In this document: positions 1-9,077 of the stretch, one piece after another
Position numbering within the stretch: position 1 is the stretch's first letter
Layout: each line of letters opens with the position of its first letter
DNA from: Eremothecium cymbalariae DBVPG#7215
Taxonomy: Eukaryota > Ascomycota > Saccharomycetes > Saccharomycetales > Saccharomycetaceae
Direction of reading: 5' to 3'
Length of the DNA: 64,000 nucleotides
NCBI RefSeq assembly: GCF_000235365.1
Contig: NC_016451.1
Span: 1 to 64,000, forward strand
Notes under the pieces: model-generated
The model's database searches: none
What the model was told of the DNA's origin: nothing
Seen by the model: the letters and a program-made list of their open reading frames with translations, nothing else
Made by a program: the position numbers and the translations under genes

Positions 1-307
1 CACCACACCGCTGAGAGACCCGTACACCACACCGCTGAGAGACCCGTACACCACACCGCTGAGAGACCCGTACACCACACCGCTGAGAGACCCGTACACC
101 ACACCGCTGAGAGACCCGTACACCACACCGCTGAGAGACCCGTACACCACACCGCTGAGAGACCCGTACACCACACCGCTGAGAGACCCGTACACCACAC
201 CGCTGAGAGACCCGTACACCACACCGCTGAGAGACCCGTACACCACACCGCTGAGAGACCCGTACACCACACCGCTGAGAGACCCGTACACCACACCGCT
301 GAGAGAC
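1..307. repeat. Telomeric repeat array, 24-bp unit, 12.8 copies
   Basis: Perfect tandem array with period 24. Each unit begins CACCACACCG and ends GACCCGTA; 12 full copies are followed by 19 bases of a thirteenth, and the match ends at base 308. The C-rich strand reads 5' to 3' into the chromosome, so the G-rich strand points to the left end, as at a real telomere. The G-strand holds GGTGTACGGGT, the core bound by Rap1 in budding-yeast telomeres and shared with the 25-bp K. lactis repeat. Long homogeneous units like this occur in Saccharomycetaceae outside Saccharomyces. As I recall, the E. gossypii unit is nearly identical. The array runs to the window edge, so its true length is unknown. 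Confidence 0.95.
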
Positions 308-1149
308 TCCACTTTTCCCCCTATCCCTCTCGGATTTTTTTGCGAGCAAGTTCATCTCATATACGTCCCCTCCTGATTTATAACCCACTTATTTAAAAAT
401 TGAAAATCTTGTTATAAAAAAAAAAATTTGGATGCATACATTCATTTGGTTCTACCTCATCAAAAATCAAAAATCGTCAATTTTGCTTTCCACTTTCCCA
501 CCCGTCCGCCACGATGGTTACATAACTTCAGAAGGCCATAAGTACCTCCATTCATTGCATGGAGCCATTTTTAAGGAATCTATGACACCTCAACATTCTC
601 GTTACATACATGTCTCTTCCAAGTATTATAAAACATTATACCTGGAGAATGAAATCCGCCTGTGTATATTCTATTAGTTCCACTATATATCCGCTCTTCT
701 TGTTGCCCATTTGAGATTCATTGCACAGTTTTTCGACGGCTCTCCCCAGATAAAGTGAGCTAAGTTTTCTTCTGCATGTCGATGGGTCTTACTTTGACAA
801 TGATTCGGGTGATTCAAATCGCGGTCAAAAAGTTTTTTTTTTCACCATATAAGTTAAAGGTATGTATGTCTTAGTGATACTAATGCCGTGGCAACAGTAA
901 AGGCGTTTGCTTATCAAACAAGCAATACTACTTTTAATCTAATTGCTCCTATTTTATGTAGTTTGTTCGCGCTGTACTCTAATAGTTTATATTTGTGTTC
1001 TGTCCATTAAAGACTGAATATACCGAAAAAAAGCCAACTTTGCCAAATTTTGCACTCTCGAAACTAATAGTAATATATACAACATAAGAAACGGTTACCA
1101 TCGCTTCGTTGCCGAGACAAGAGCTTCCGTTGGATCCAAAACTCCACCC
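308..1149. other. Subtelomeric gene-free stretch
   Basis: AT-rich sequence between the telomere and the first gene. It holds a 79-codon-plus ATG frame at 432-677 that resembles nothing I know and has unconvincing composition. There are poly-A/T runs near 415-428 and 831-842. No X- or Y'-like element, LTR or second telomeric tract is seen. The last few hundred bases presumably carry the promoter of the transcription factor gene. Confidence 0.6.
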
Positions 1150-3042
1150 ATGAGACCAAGTTACATCTCGCAGAATACTGAAACAGTTCTCAAAAAGAGG
1201 AAATCCCCCTACTCGAGAAAAGGATGCCTTCAATGCAAGAAGTCTCACACCAAGTGTGATGAGACTAAACCCCAATGCTTAAAATGCATTAAACGGAATA
1301 TTGACTGTACATACAAGGTCAGTTTCGTATTTCAGAAGGTAGAGGCACCTTCTGTAGTGGAATCAAGTCCTACTTCGAATACGCTGATAGGAGAGACTGA
1401 CGCACCGCCTAGTTCTACCCCATTTGCGGTCTTACCCCATCAGAATGCGCATGTCTATACTCCTATGGATACTGTGAACACGGAGAAGATAAATGAATCT
1501 TTAATGCATCTATCGCCAATAGAACAGAATTTAGATCTTCGAGACTTCATATATGTATCACCGACTGATCTGACTTTTTTGAACCTATTAACGTTTGATA
1601 CCCAAGCCAATAAGAGGCCTGCATCATTTGTTTCTGGAACACCTTTAATTAATTTATTTCAGCTCTCTTGGAGAAACTCAAGCTGGATTGAGCTGTATGA
1701 TACCTTGAAAACTTATGATCCAATACAAATCCTGTGCAATAATAGAACTCCGGTTGATGCTACGTCAATATCACTTGATAATCCTCAATTATTGAACTTT
1801 GTTTGGACAATGACTAGAGTAACATTGGGCTGTGGAAATTTTATAATTTTCCCGCAAGAACGTTTCGATAGGTTAGTTGAACTGTACCTGAATCTCGCTG
1901 AGAAACATCCTGTTGTTGAGCAAGCGATAATGTATGATGTAGCCCTGCTTATGAAAGATATTTATTTCAAGAACGATTTTAAGGATTATTCACACATATG
2001 GGACCGTTATGTTAGGATGCCAAGCTTAAAGCCATGTTTGGATACTTTGCAACACCGAATTAATAAAACGACGGAGTTTTCTGAGCTGGTTGCCCTTGCT
2101 TTTACAGTCGTTTTATTGTTTGCAGCCAATAGTACATATCGCAATGCAGAGTGGAGAACACATCTGAAGGGTAGTTGGCATATGTTACAATCTGCTGTGG
2201 AATTTATACCGACGCACACTATCACCTTTTCCGACCAAAATTGTATTGATCTGTATGAACTTCTAAAGGACTGGTTCTGTCATGCAGAAATATTGGCCTG
2301 CATCACTTCCGATAACGGTGGTTCAATCATGACGACGTCAGAATTACATAACCTACTTTCAAATGCTCCTTACTCGAGACATAACGTCCTAGGTGGCAAT
2401 TATGACTTAATCAGAGGATATTTGACTGCTTTGTTTCCAATCTTCACTAGAATAACTCTAAAGCTGCTGGATCTAAAGTCGCGCGGTGTGCTGCTTCATG
2501 GAACGAACATAGTAAGGTTTCTCCTGGTTGACCGTAATGAAGAAATTGCATTGGAACTAAGGGAGTTCGGTCTGTCACTGTTGCACGAATTGCAAATGTC
2601 TAAGATCAATGACCAAGAGTTACGAGAAGTTGTGAGTGATGTCTCAGATCTTCGCTTGCAATTCTCCATGAAAAATTCTGCAAAAGTATACTACATGGCA
2701 CTAGAGCTATATCTCAAGGTATTTTTCGTTCGCATACCGTTAAACTCCATCGAACTAGTTGATTCGTTAGAACAAGTGTTAGAAACTTTGTACGCCATGC
2801 CCTATTACACCACTACAAGTGTGGCTTGTCATTGGGGCATTTACCTAAGTGGTTTGGTTTCCGCGCTAATCGGCCAAAAAAACATACACACGCATTTTAT
2901 AGATATTCTGTCGAAGCTGGCCTCAAATGGGATGATCGTTGCTGCAAATTCGATCACTAGGTTAACTTATATCTCACGGGCTCTAGATACCAATAACTAC
3001 AAAGCACTTGTTAATCCATCACATGATTATATCGTTTATTGA
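1150..3042 (+). CDS. Zn(II)2Cys6 fungal transcription factor, Lys14-like type
   Basis: 630-aa protein with an N-terminal binuclear zinc cluster at about residues 25-56. The six cysteines fit C-x2-C-x6-C-x5-C-x2-C-x6-C (GCLQCKK, TKCDE, KPQCLKC, DCTY), preceded by basic residues. The rest lacks low-complexity sequence and looks like the long helical regulatory domain of the Fungal_trans_2 group, which includes Lys14 and Upc2. The zinc cluster resembles Lys14 most, but family assignment below Zn2Cys6 is inference. The start is the first ATG, 24 codons before the first cysteine. It is the most telomere-proximal gene, in a zone where such regulators are often species-specific. The next gene in the same direction is a hydantoinase-like enzyme, a possible target. 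The effector and binding site cannot be read from sequence. Confidence 0.9.
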   Translation: MRPSYISQNTETVLKKRKSPYSRKGCLQCKKSHTKCDETKPQCLKCIKRNIDCTYKVSFVFQKVEAPSVVESSPTSNTLIGETDAPPSSTPFAVLPHQNAHVYTPMDTVNTEKINESLMHLSPIEQNLDLRDFIYVSPTDLTFLNLLTFDTQANKRPASFVSGTPLINLFQLSWRNSSWIELYDTLKTYDPIQILCNNRTPVDATSISLDNPQLLNFVWTMTRVTLGCGNFIIFPQERFDRLVELYLNLAEKHPVVEQAIMYDVALLMKDIYFKNDFKDYSHIWDRYVRMPSLKPCLDTLQHRINKTTEFSELVALAFTVVLLFAANSTYRNAEWRTHLKGSWHMLQSAVEFIPTHTITFSDQNCIDLYELLKDWFCHAEILACITSDNGGSIMTTSELHNLLSNAPYSRHNVLGGNYDLIRGYLTALFPIFTRITLKLLDLKSRGVLLHGTNIVRFLLVDRNEEIALELREFGLSLLHELQMSKINDQELREVVSDVSDLRLQFSMKNSAKVYYMALELYLKVFFVRIPLNSIELVDSLEQVLETLYAMPYYTTTSVACHWGIYLSGLVSALIGQKNIHTHFIDILSKLASNGMIVAANSITRLTYISRALDTNNYKALVNPSHDYIVY

Positions 3043-3766
3043 CTATCCTATATATCCTGTATATGAATAACGGATTCCTCACCTTATGCTATATCGCGTT
3101 TATATCTTTTGCTGTAATACTCTGGTACTTTAGGAACTCATCATGAATCCATAAATGATATCCTTTTCGGACATAACCAACGTAATAAAAGTGCCCATCG
3201 GAATTGAAAATCGGCGCCGCTGACCATTTCATTTCTACAATATGAACCACACTACTAATGATGGTTTTCCAAAATTCCAAATATACTTAGAAATTCTGGA
3301 CCAATTTCAAGAAAGGTTACACTAAAAGCTCTGATAGCTACATAAATTACTTAAAGTCCCTCATTCTTAACAGTCCATCATGATTGGCACGCTCCGTCGG
3401 AGAAATTCCTGCGCAATTTTTCCTAACACTTATAAACAAGGGACTTGACTTTTTATAGTATCTAAATAACGCTTAAATGGTTACAGGCCAAATTCCAAGA
3501 AACTGCTAGGCAACTGCTTATAACTATGCACAGATCCAATAATCATAGATTAATGATGTAATAATCCGCTGTTATAAGTGTTTCTGAATTCCGAAGACCG
3601 CGATAGATGCCTTGTTGGGAAAAACTTCCACTACGAGGAAGAAGAAATCAGGGCACATTTATATACGCAAACCATGACACTTAACTACATGTTATAAAAG
3701 TGATAACAAACACAAAAAGTGTGTTATGGCACATCATATAAGTTTACAATAAAAGTTTACTGCATA
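3043..3766. other. Intergenic region with possible coding relic on minus strand
   Basis: No intact gene. On the minus strand, 3089-3280 is open for 63 codons but begins with TTG. The first in-frame ATG leaves only about 47 codons (MKWSAAPIFN... ending KDINAI). Its aromatic-rich composition looks more protein-like than random sequence, so it may be the remnant C-terminus of a decayed subtelomeric gene. I recognise no family. The remainder should contain the promoter of the downstream hydantoinase-like gene. Confidence 0.4.
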
Positions 3767-6736
3767 ATGACATCTAATAGGAAGTTGCGCGTTGGTGTTG
3801 ATGTTGGAGGGACGAATTCTGACCTTGTAGTGGTTGACCCATACAGACTACATGAGCCGGACAGAGGTATTTTAGCATGGCATAAGTCGGTTACTACTGA
3901 GGATATTTCAGAAGGTATTGAAAAAGCAATGAGGACTGTACTAGACACCCCCCTTAATGATATTAAGAAGGAAGATATTGTGTCCTTGACAATTGGAACC
4001 ACACACTTTATAAATGCAGTTATAGAAAGGGATACGTCTAGGCTAGAAAAGGTTGCGGTTTTGAGGCTTTGTGGACCTTATGCGGAAAGTCTTCCTCCTT
4101 TTGGTGATTTCCCTGATGATTTAGAAGAGATAATCAATGGTTATATTGCAAATGTTGATGGTGGGTCACAAGTTGATGGTGCTGATATTCGACCATTAGA
4201 CGAAGAAGGAATTAGACGGCATTGCATGGAAATAAAGAAACTTGGGATTCATGCGGTAGCTGTAGTAGCGACTTTTTCAAATCTCAATAATACTCATGAA
4301 TTGAGAGCGGAAAAAATTATAAAGGAAGAAATACCGGGTATCGAAGTGGTATTGTCTCATACGATTTCCAGCATTGGCTTTGTTGAAAGGGAAAATGCCG
4401 CAATTTTAAATGCATCTATTAGGCGTTTTGGCCGTAAAATTATTTCTTCCTTTGTCCGGGCTACAAGGAAGATAGGTTTGAATTGTTCCGTGTTGCTTTC
4501 TCAGAACGATGGTACTGTTTTGTCAGCTAAGGACGCCTTAGAAGCCACTATACGTACCTTTTGTTCAGGGGCGACTAATTCGATGAAAGGAGCTGCAATT
4601 CTATGTTCAGGAGACCCAGAAGTACGTAATCATGATGTGATAGTTTGCGATATTGGCGGTACGACTACAGATGTAGGCCAACTACTTTCATCAGGGTTTC
4701 CAAGAGAATCGGCAACTTATTCATATGTTGGAGGCGTAAAGATGAATTTCTCGATGCCACATGTTTTAAGTGTTGGGTTAGGTGGAGGTTCTATTGTTAG
4801 ATATGACAATAATAGTGTGACGGTCGGGCCTGATTCAACAGGTGCGGATATTGTTACTGACTCCATTTTATTTGGAGGGAATGTTACTACTGCTTCTGAT
4901 CTCGCTGTTGCATGCATAGTTGATTCAGATGGTGTTGAAGCACTTGGAAATTCTTACAATATGGGAGATCCGTTGGCTGTTCAAAATCGTTTTGATAGTA
5001 AGTCTAAGAAATTATTCCAGGATTTAATATCTCAGAAACTAGAGCTGGCGATTGATCGTATGAAAACATCTCCTGATCCAATTCCTGTGATATTTGTTGG
5101 AGGGGGTTCTTATCTCGCTCCACCTGTTATAAAGGGAGCTTCAAAGGTTATCAGGCCACCATTTTATCAAGTAGCGAACGCTATTGGTGCTGCATTAGCC
5201 GCAATTTCAGCAGACAGCCACGAAGTAAAAATACTAAAAGATGAGGTATCTGAAAAAGAACAAGCAATCAATAATTTGCTTGATAAAGCTAAAAGCACGG
5301 CTATTTCTAAGGGTGCACTTCCAGAATCTATCCGTGTGGCGAACGTCGTCTTTGAGGCTGTTCCATATGTCGATAACTTCTATTCACTTCAAGTCAAGGT
5401 GGTCGGTGAAGTCGATTATAGCAGGACATTAGACTTTACCCATACTGCTGTGGATATCTCTGAAGACTCTGTGATACCCAAAATACCTAGAAATGCAAAA
5501 GTGTCACGTGTGGAGACACGTTCGTTTGATTATGCAAGTTACAGGCCCAATGTCCATAACGGTGAGTGGATTTTATCAGAGCCTGATATCATATTTATTA
5601 GCATTGGTTCTTACATTCTTGGTTGCGGAGGTGGAGGAGATCCAAATTCAGAAGCTATTGAATTAAAGAGAATAATTAAAAATGGTGGCATTATAAAGGT
5701 CCTAACTTTAGATGAATTTGACAAAAGAACAAATGGACAGGGGAGAGCCATCAACGTTGGATACTGCGGTTCGCCCGTGATATCTGGGGAACGCTTACAT
5801 GCTAATGAGATTCTTGAAGCCGTCAAATTGATCGAGAGATGGGAAGCGAGAAAAACTGATGCAGTATTTATGTTTGAAATAGGGGGGTGTAATGGCTTGT
5901 CTGCATTATGGACTGCTTATAAGAGGCAGTTGCCTTGTATTGATTTAGACCTAATGGGAAGAGCTTATCCTACTCAATGGCAATCATTGCCTTCGGTTTA
6001 CAACAATTTAAAAGGATATCCATTTCTAGCTTTGGCAGATGGTAATGGTATGTCCCTTATGTTGACTGATGCCATAGATGATGTTCAAATGGAGAACTTA
6101 GTTCGTGATGCAATGAATAACAACGGAGTGCAATGCGCTTTGGTGGGTCCATCTATGGGTATACAGCAAATGAGAGCAGAAACCGTTGCAAATCCATTAT
6201 CGTTAGCTTGGAGAATAGGTAGAGCGGTAAAAATTGCTAACCTTAATAGTGATACGGATAATCTACCCTCCTACATCATTGAAGCTGCTGGGGGGGCTCT
6301 TTCTGCAAAGTGTCTATTCAGGGGTAAAATAATTAGTTTTGAACGTAAATTGGAACGAGGCTATGGGTATGGTGTTGTGGTATTAGAAACTTTGGATGAT
6401 GAAAAATCAAAATTCCGAATTCCATTCAAAAACGAAAATATCGTAGTTTATAAGGTTGAAAAAGATGGAACTGAGATTCCTATATGCTCTGTTCCTGATT
6501 TAATAACACTAATTGACCAAGATGGTAGTGCAGTAGGCACACAGGATTATAGATACGGGTTGTTGGTATGGGTTATGGCTTTTGCACCTTCTGATAAATG
6601 GCAGACTCCTAAGGGCATCGAATTAGGGGGTCCTTTGGGTTTTGGCAAAGCTTTTGAACACATTAAATACAACCCAATCGGTGAACATGTCCCAATAAGG
6701 ACAGTTGCAGATGAATTCAATCAAACTCACACATAG
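3767..6736 (+). CDS. Hydantoinase/oxoprolinase family protein with C-terminal DUF917 domain
   Basis: 989-aa protein from the ATG at 3767; this start is preferred over the upstream in-frame codon because the conserved N-terminus MTSNRKLRVGVDVGGTNSD begins there. Domains in order: Hydant_A_N-type ATPase-like domain with the phosphate loop DVGGTNSDLVV (about residues 10-20), hydantoinase A domain with a second nucleotide motif CDIGGTTTDVG (about 295-305), and from about residue 610 a DUF917 domain (SIGSYILGCGGGGDP). Members use ATP to open hydantoin or 5-oxoproline-like lactam rings, but the substrate of this fungal fusion form is unknown. S. cerevisiae has the oxoprolinase OXP1, which lacks the DUF917 part. 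It lies next to a zinc-cluster regulator in the subtelomere, consistent with an accessory catabolic function. The frame is intact. Confidence 0.9.
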   Translation: MTSNRKLRVGVDVGGTNSDLVVVDPYRLHEPDRGILAWHKSVTTEDISEGIEKAMRTVLDTPLNDIKKEDIVSLTIGTTHFINAVIERDTSRLEKVAVLRLCGPYAESLPPFGDFPDDLEEIINGYIANVDGGSQVDGADIRPLDEEGIRRHCMEIKKLGIHAVAVVATFSNLNNTHELRAEKIIKEEIPGIEVVLSHTISSIGFVERENAAILNASIRRFGRKIISSFVRATRKIGLNCSVLLSQNDGTVLSAKDALEATIRTFCSGATNSMKGAAILCSGDPEVRNHDVIVCDIGGTTTDVGQLLSSGFPRESATYSYVGGVKMNFSMPHVLSVGLGGGSIVRYDNNSVTVGPDSTGADIVTDSILFGGNVTTASDLAVACIVDSDGVEALGNSYNMGDPLAVQNRFDSKSKKLFQDLISQKLELAIDRMKTSPDPIPVIFVGGGSYLAPPVIKGASKVIRPPFYQVANAIGAALAAISADSHEVKILKDEVSEKEQAINNLLDKAKSTAISKGALPESIRVANVVFEAVPYVDNFYSLQVKVVGEVDYSRTLDFTHTAVDISEDSVIPKIPRNAKVSRVETRSFDYASYRPNVHNGEWILSEPDIIFISIGSYILGCGGGGDPNSEAIELKRIIKNGGIIKVLTLDEFDKRTNGQGRAINVGYCGSPVISGERLHANEILEAVKLIERWEARKTDAVFMFEIGGCNGLSALWTAYKRQLPCIDLDLMGRAYPTQWQSLPSVYNNLKGYPFLALADGNGMSLMLTDAIDDVQMENLVRDAMNNNGVQCALVGPSMGIQQMRAETVANPLSLAWRIGRAVKIANLNSDTDNLPSYIIEAAGGALSAKCLFRGKIISFERKLERGYGYGVVVLETLDDEKSKFRIPFKNENIVVYKVEKDGTEIPICSVPDLITLIDQDGSAVGTQDYRYGLLVWVMAFAPSDKWQTPKGIELGGPLGFGKAFEHIKYNPIGEHVPIRTVADEFNQTHT

Positions 6737-6933
6737 CAGAAATATGACATTTTGGCTTTGACTTGTACAAGAGATTTCTATCAATTAGTTGCTAAACCAC
6801 TGAATATCTTGCATTGCATTCTGATGGTTATTTCCTATTACGAAAACTACAAATTTCTGTCTCCCATATGGAAAGTTATATAATATATAAATAATCATAT
6901 TCAGAAGAACTTTTACATAATTTCCCTTTAGCA

Positions 6934-7926
<993 letters not shown>

Positions 7927-7961
7927 CTAGATCACCCTATTACTTATACATTGCAAACGAT

Positions 7962-7996
7962 GATGAGATGATGCAGAAAGACTTCCGAAAATTTTT
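7962..7996 (-). promoter_or_regulatory. PAC-like and RRPE-like motifs in the DIM1 promoter
   Basis: GATGAGATG (7962-7970) matches the core of PAC (GCGATGAGATGAG), bound by Dot6/Tod6. GAAAATTTTT (7987-7996) matches RRPE, bound by Stb3. They lie about 70-100 bp upstream of the DIM1 ATG, the usual distance in ribosome-biogenesis genes. Motif matching is by eye. Confidence 0.5.
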
Positions 7997-8104
7997 GTCT
8001 ATATCGTTTCTTTTCATGAAGTGAAAAAATCCAAAATTATCCCTCCTAAAATAAAGACGTTCGAAACTTTAAAATCATTCTTTTTTTATCTTAGCTAACA
8101 TTCC

Positions 8105-8800
8105 TTAAAGCTGATTAACTGGATATTCTAATTTTGTAGTTTTAGTTACTTGCTGCAATTTGTTTCTATCTTCATGGATTGCAAACTCCAGTTTTCGCAC
8201 GGCCTTCTTGTCTTCACAAATATCCTCTGTCGTCTGTGATCTAGTTTTACGACCCTTGCTTCTTTTCAGCGTATTGGTAGAGAAATACTGCTTTAAAACG
8301 TAATTTCTTGGTGGTGTAACAAAGCTGGGAAGTTTAGTAGGATGGCCAATGTGTAACGTAAGTTGTTTTTTCTTCATAGAGCCCTTGTACTGAATATACC
8401 CAGCATACTCATCGATACTCAGATCACCTAAAGCATGTCTATGCTTCTTTCTTATAGCCTTAGTGCTCCTTTTCGGACTTATATCTTGTTCTAAGTTTTC
8501 CTTAACACTCTCTGCATCATTTTCATCTTGAATTCTTTCCTTGGCTATTAATACCTGGTTCATGAGCACTAATGTTCGTTCTTCCGGAGTCTCCTTGTGA
8601 AAGGTAAACTGGTTAACAGTTTTAAGTGGTGATCCTGAACTTTCTTTAATTGGACTTCGGCGTTGAGCCTCCAGCTCATGGCCTGTTTGTTTTGGTGACC
8701 CCTGACTGCTGCTCACTTTCTCCTTGCGCACACTACTTTTCGCATTAATATTTTTCTGTGTAAGTACACTCCTCTTCTTAATTGGCGATTGGTCGATCAT
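8105..8800 (-). CDS. ACM1: Acm1-like inhibitor of APC/C-Cdh1
   Basis: 231-aa, low-complexity, Ser/Lys-rich protein, assigned mainly by position between DIM1 and PLC1, as YPL267W in S. cerevisiae (209 aa). In yeast Acm1 is a pseudosubstrate that blocks Cdh1 until Cdc28 activity falls. Sequence support: a KEN box (SVKENLEQ, about residue 100), a D-box-like RSVLTQKN near the N-terminus, and numerous Cdk-type S/T-P sites (QSPIKK, GSPKQ, RSPIK, GSPLK, ISPKR, VTPPR), all expected for a Cdk-stabilised Cdh1 inhibitor. No folded domain is evident. The ATG at 8798-8800 follows an in-frame TTG that is not used. Overall similarity is low, as usual for this fast-evolving protein, so the name depends on synteny plus motifs. 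Confidence 0.8.
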   Translation of the reverse strand: MIDQSPIKKRSVLTQKNINAKSSVRKEKVSSSQGSPKQTGHELEAQRRSPIKESSGSPLKTVNQFTFHKETPEERTLVLMNQVLIAKERIQDENDAESVKENLEQDISPKRSTKAIRKKHRHALGDLSIDEYAGYIQYKGSMKKKQLTLHIGHPTKLPSFVTPPRNYVLKQYFSTNTLKRSKGRKTRSQTTEDICEDKKAVRKLEFAIHEDRNKLQQVTKTTKLEYPVNQL

Positions 8801-9077
8801 TAACAACCACTATAAACCCTTATTCTGTCTATAAGTATCTGTTATTCCAACAAAATAAGACCCTAAATCCCTTGACTGAGTGATTAATATGTTGTATGTT
8901 AGGTATATTCACCATTAATATGTTAATTATATATGTATATTATATGCTTCCAAGTAAGTAAGCGTTTCCGAAAGATTTTAAAATCCCACGCGAAAAACAA
9001 TATATGTTACCATTGACTTTCGCGAACCCGTGTTCGAACACCAAATGGTAATTGCTACAACGGTTGCTTCTCAAAGA

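Noticed and set aside
432..677. 81-codon ATG frame in the subtelomere
   Set aside because: No recognisable domain, odd composition, no neighbour logic; subtelomeric frames of this size arise by chance.
9021..9060. tRNA-like GTTCGAAC string upstream of the PLC1 3' end
   Set aside because: No box A, acceptor stem or anticodon arm around it.
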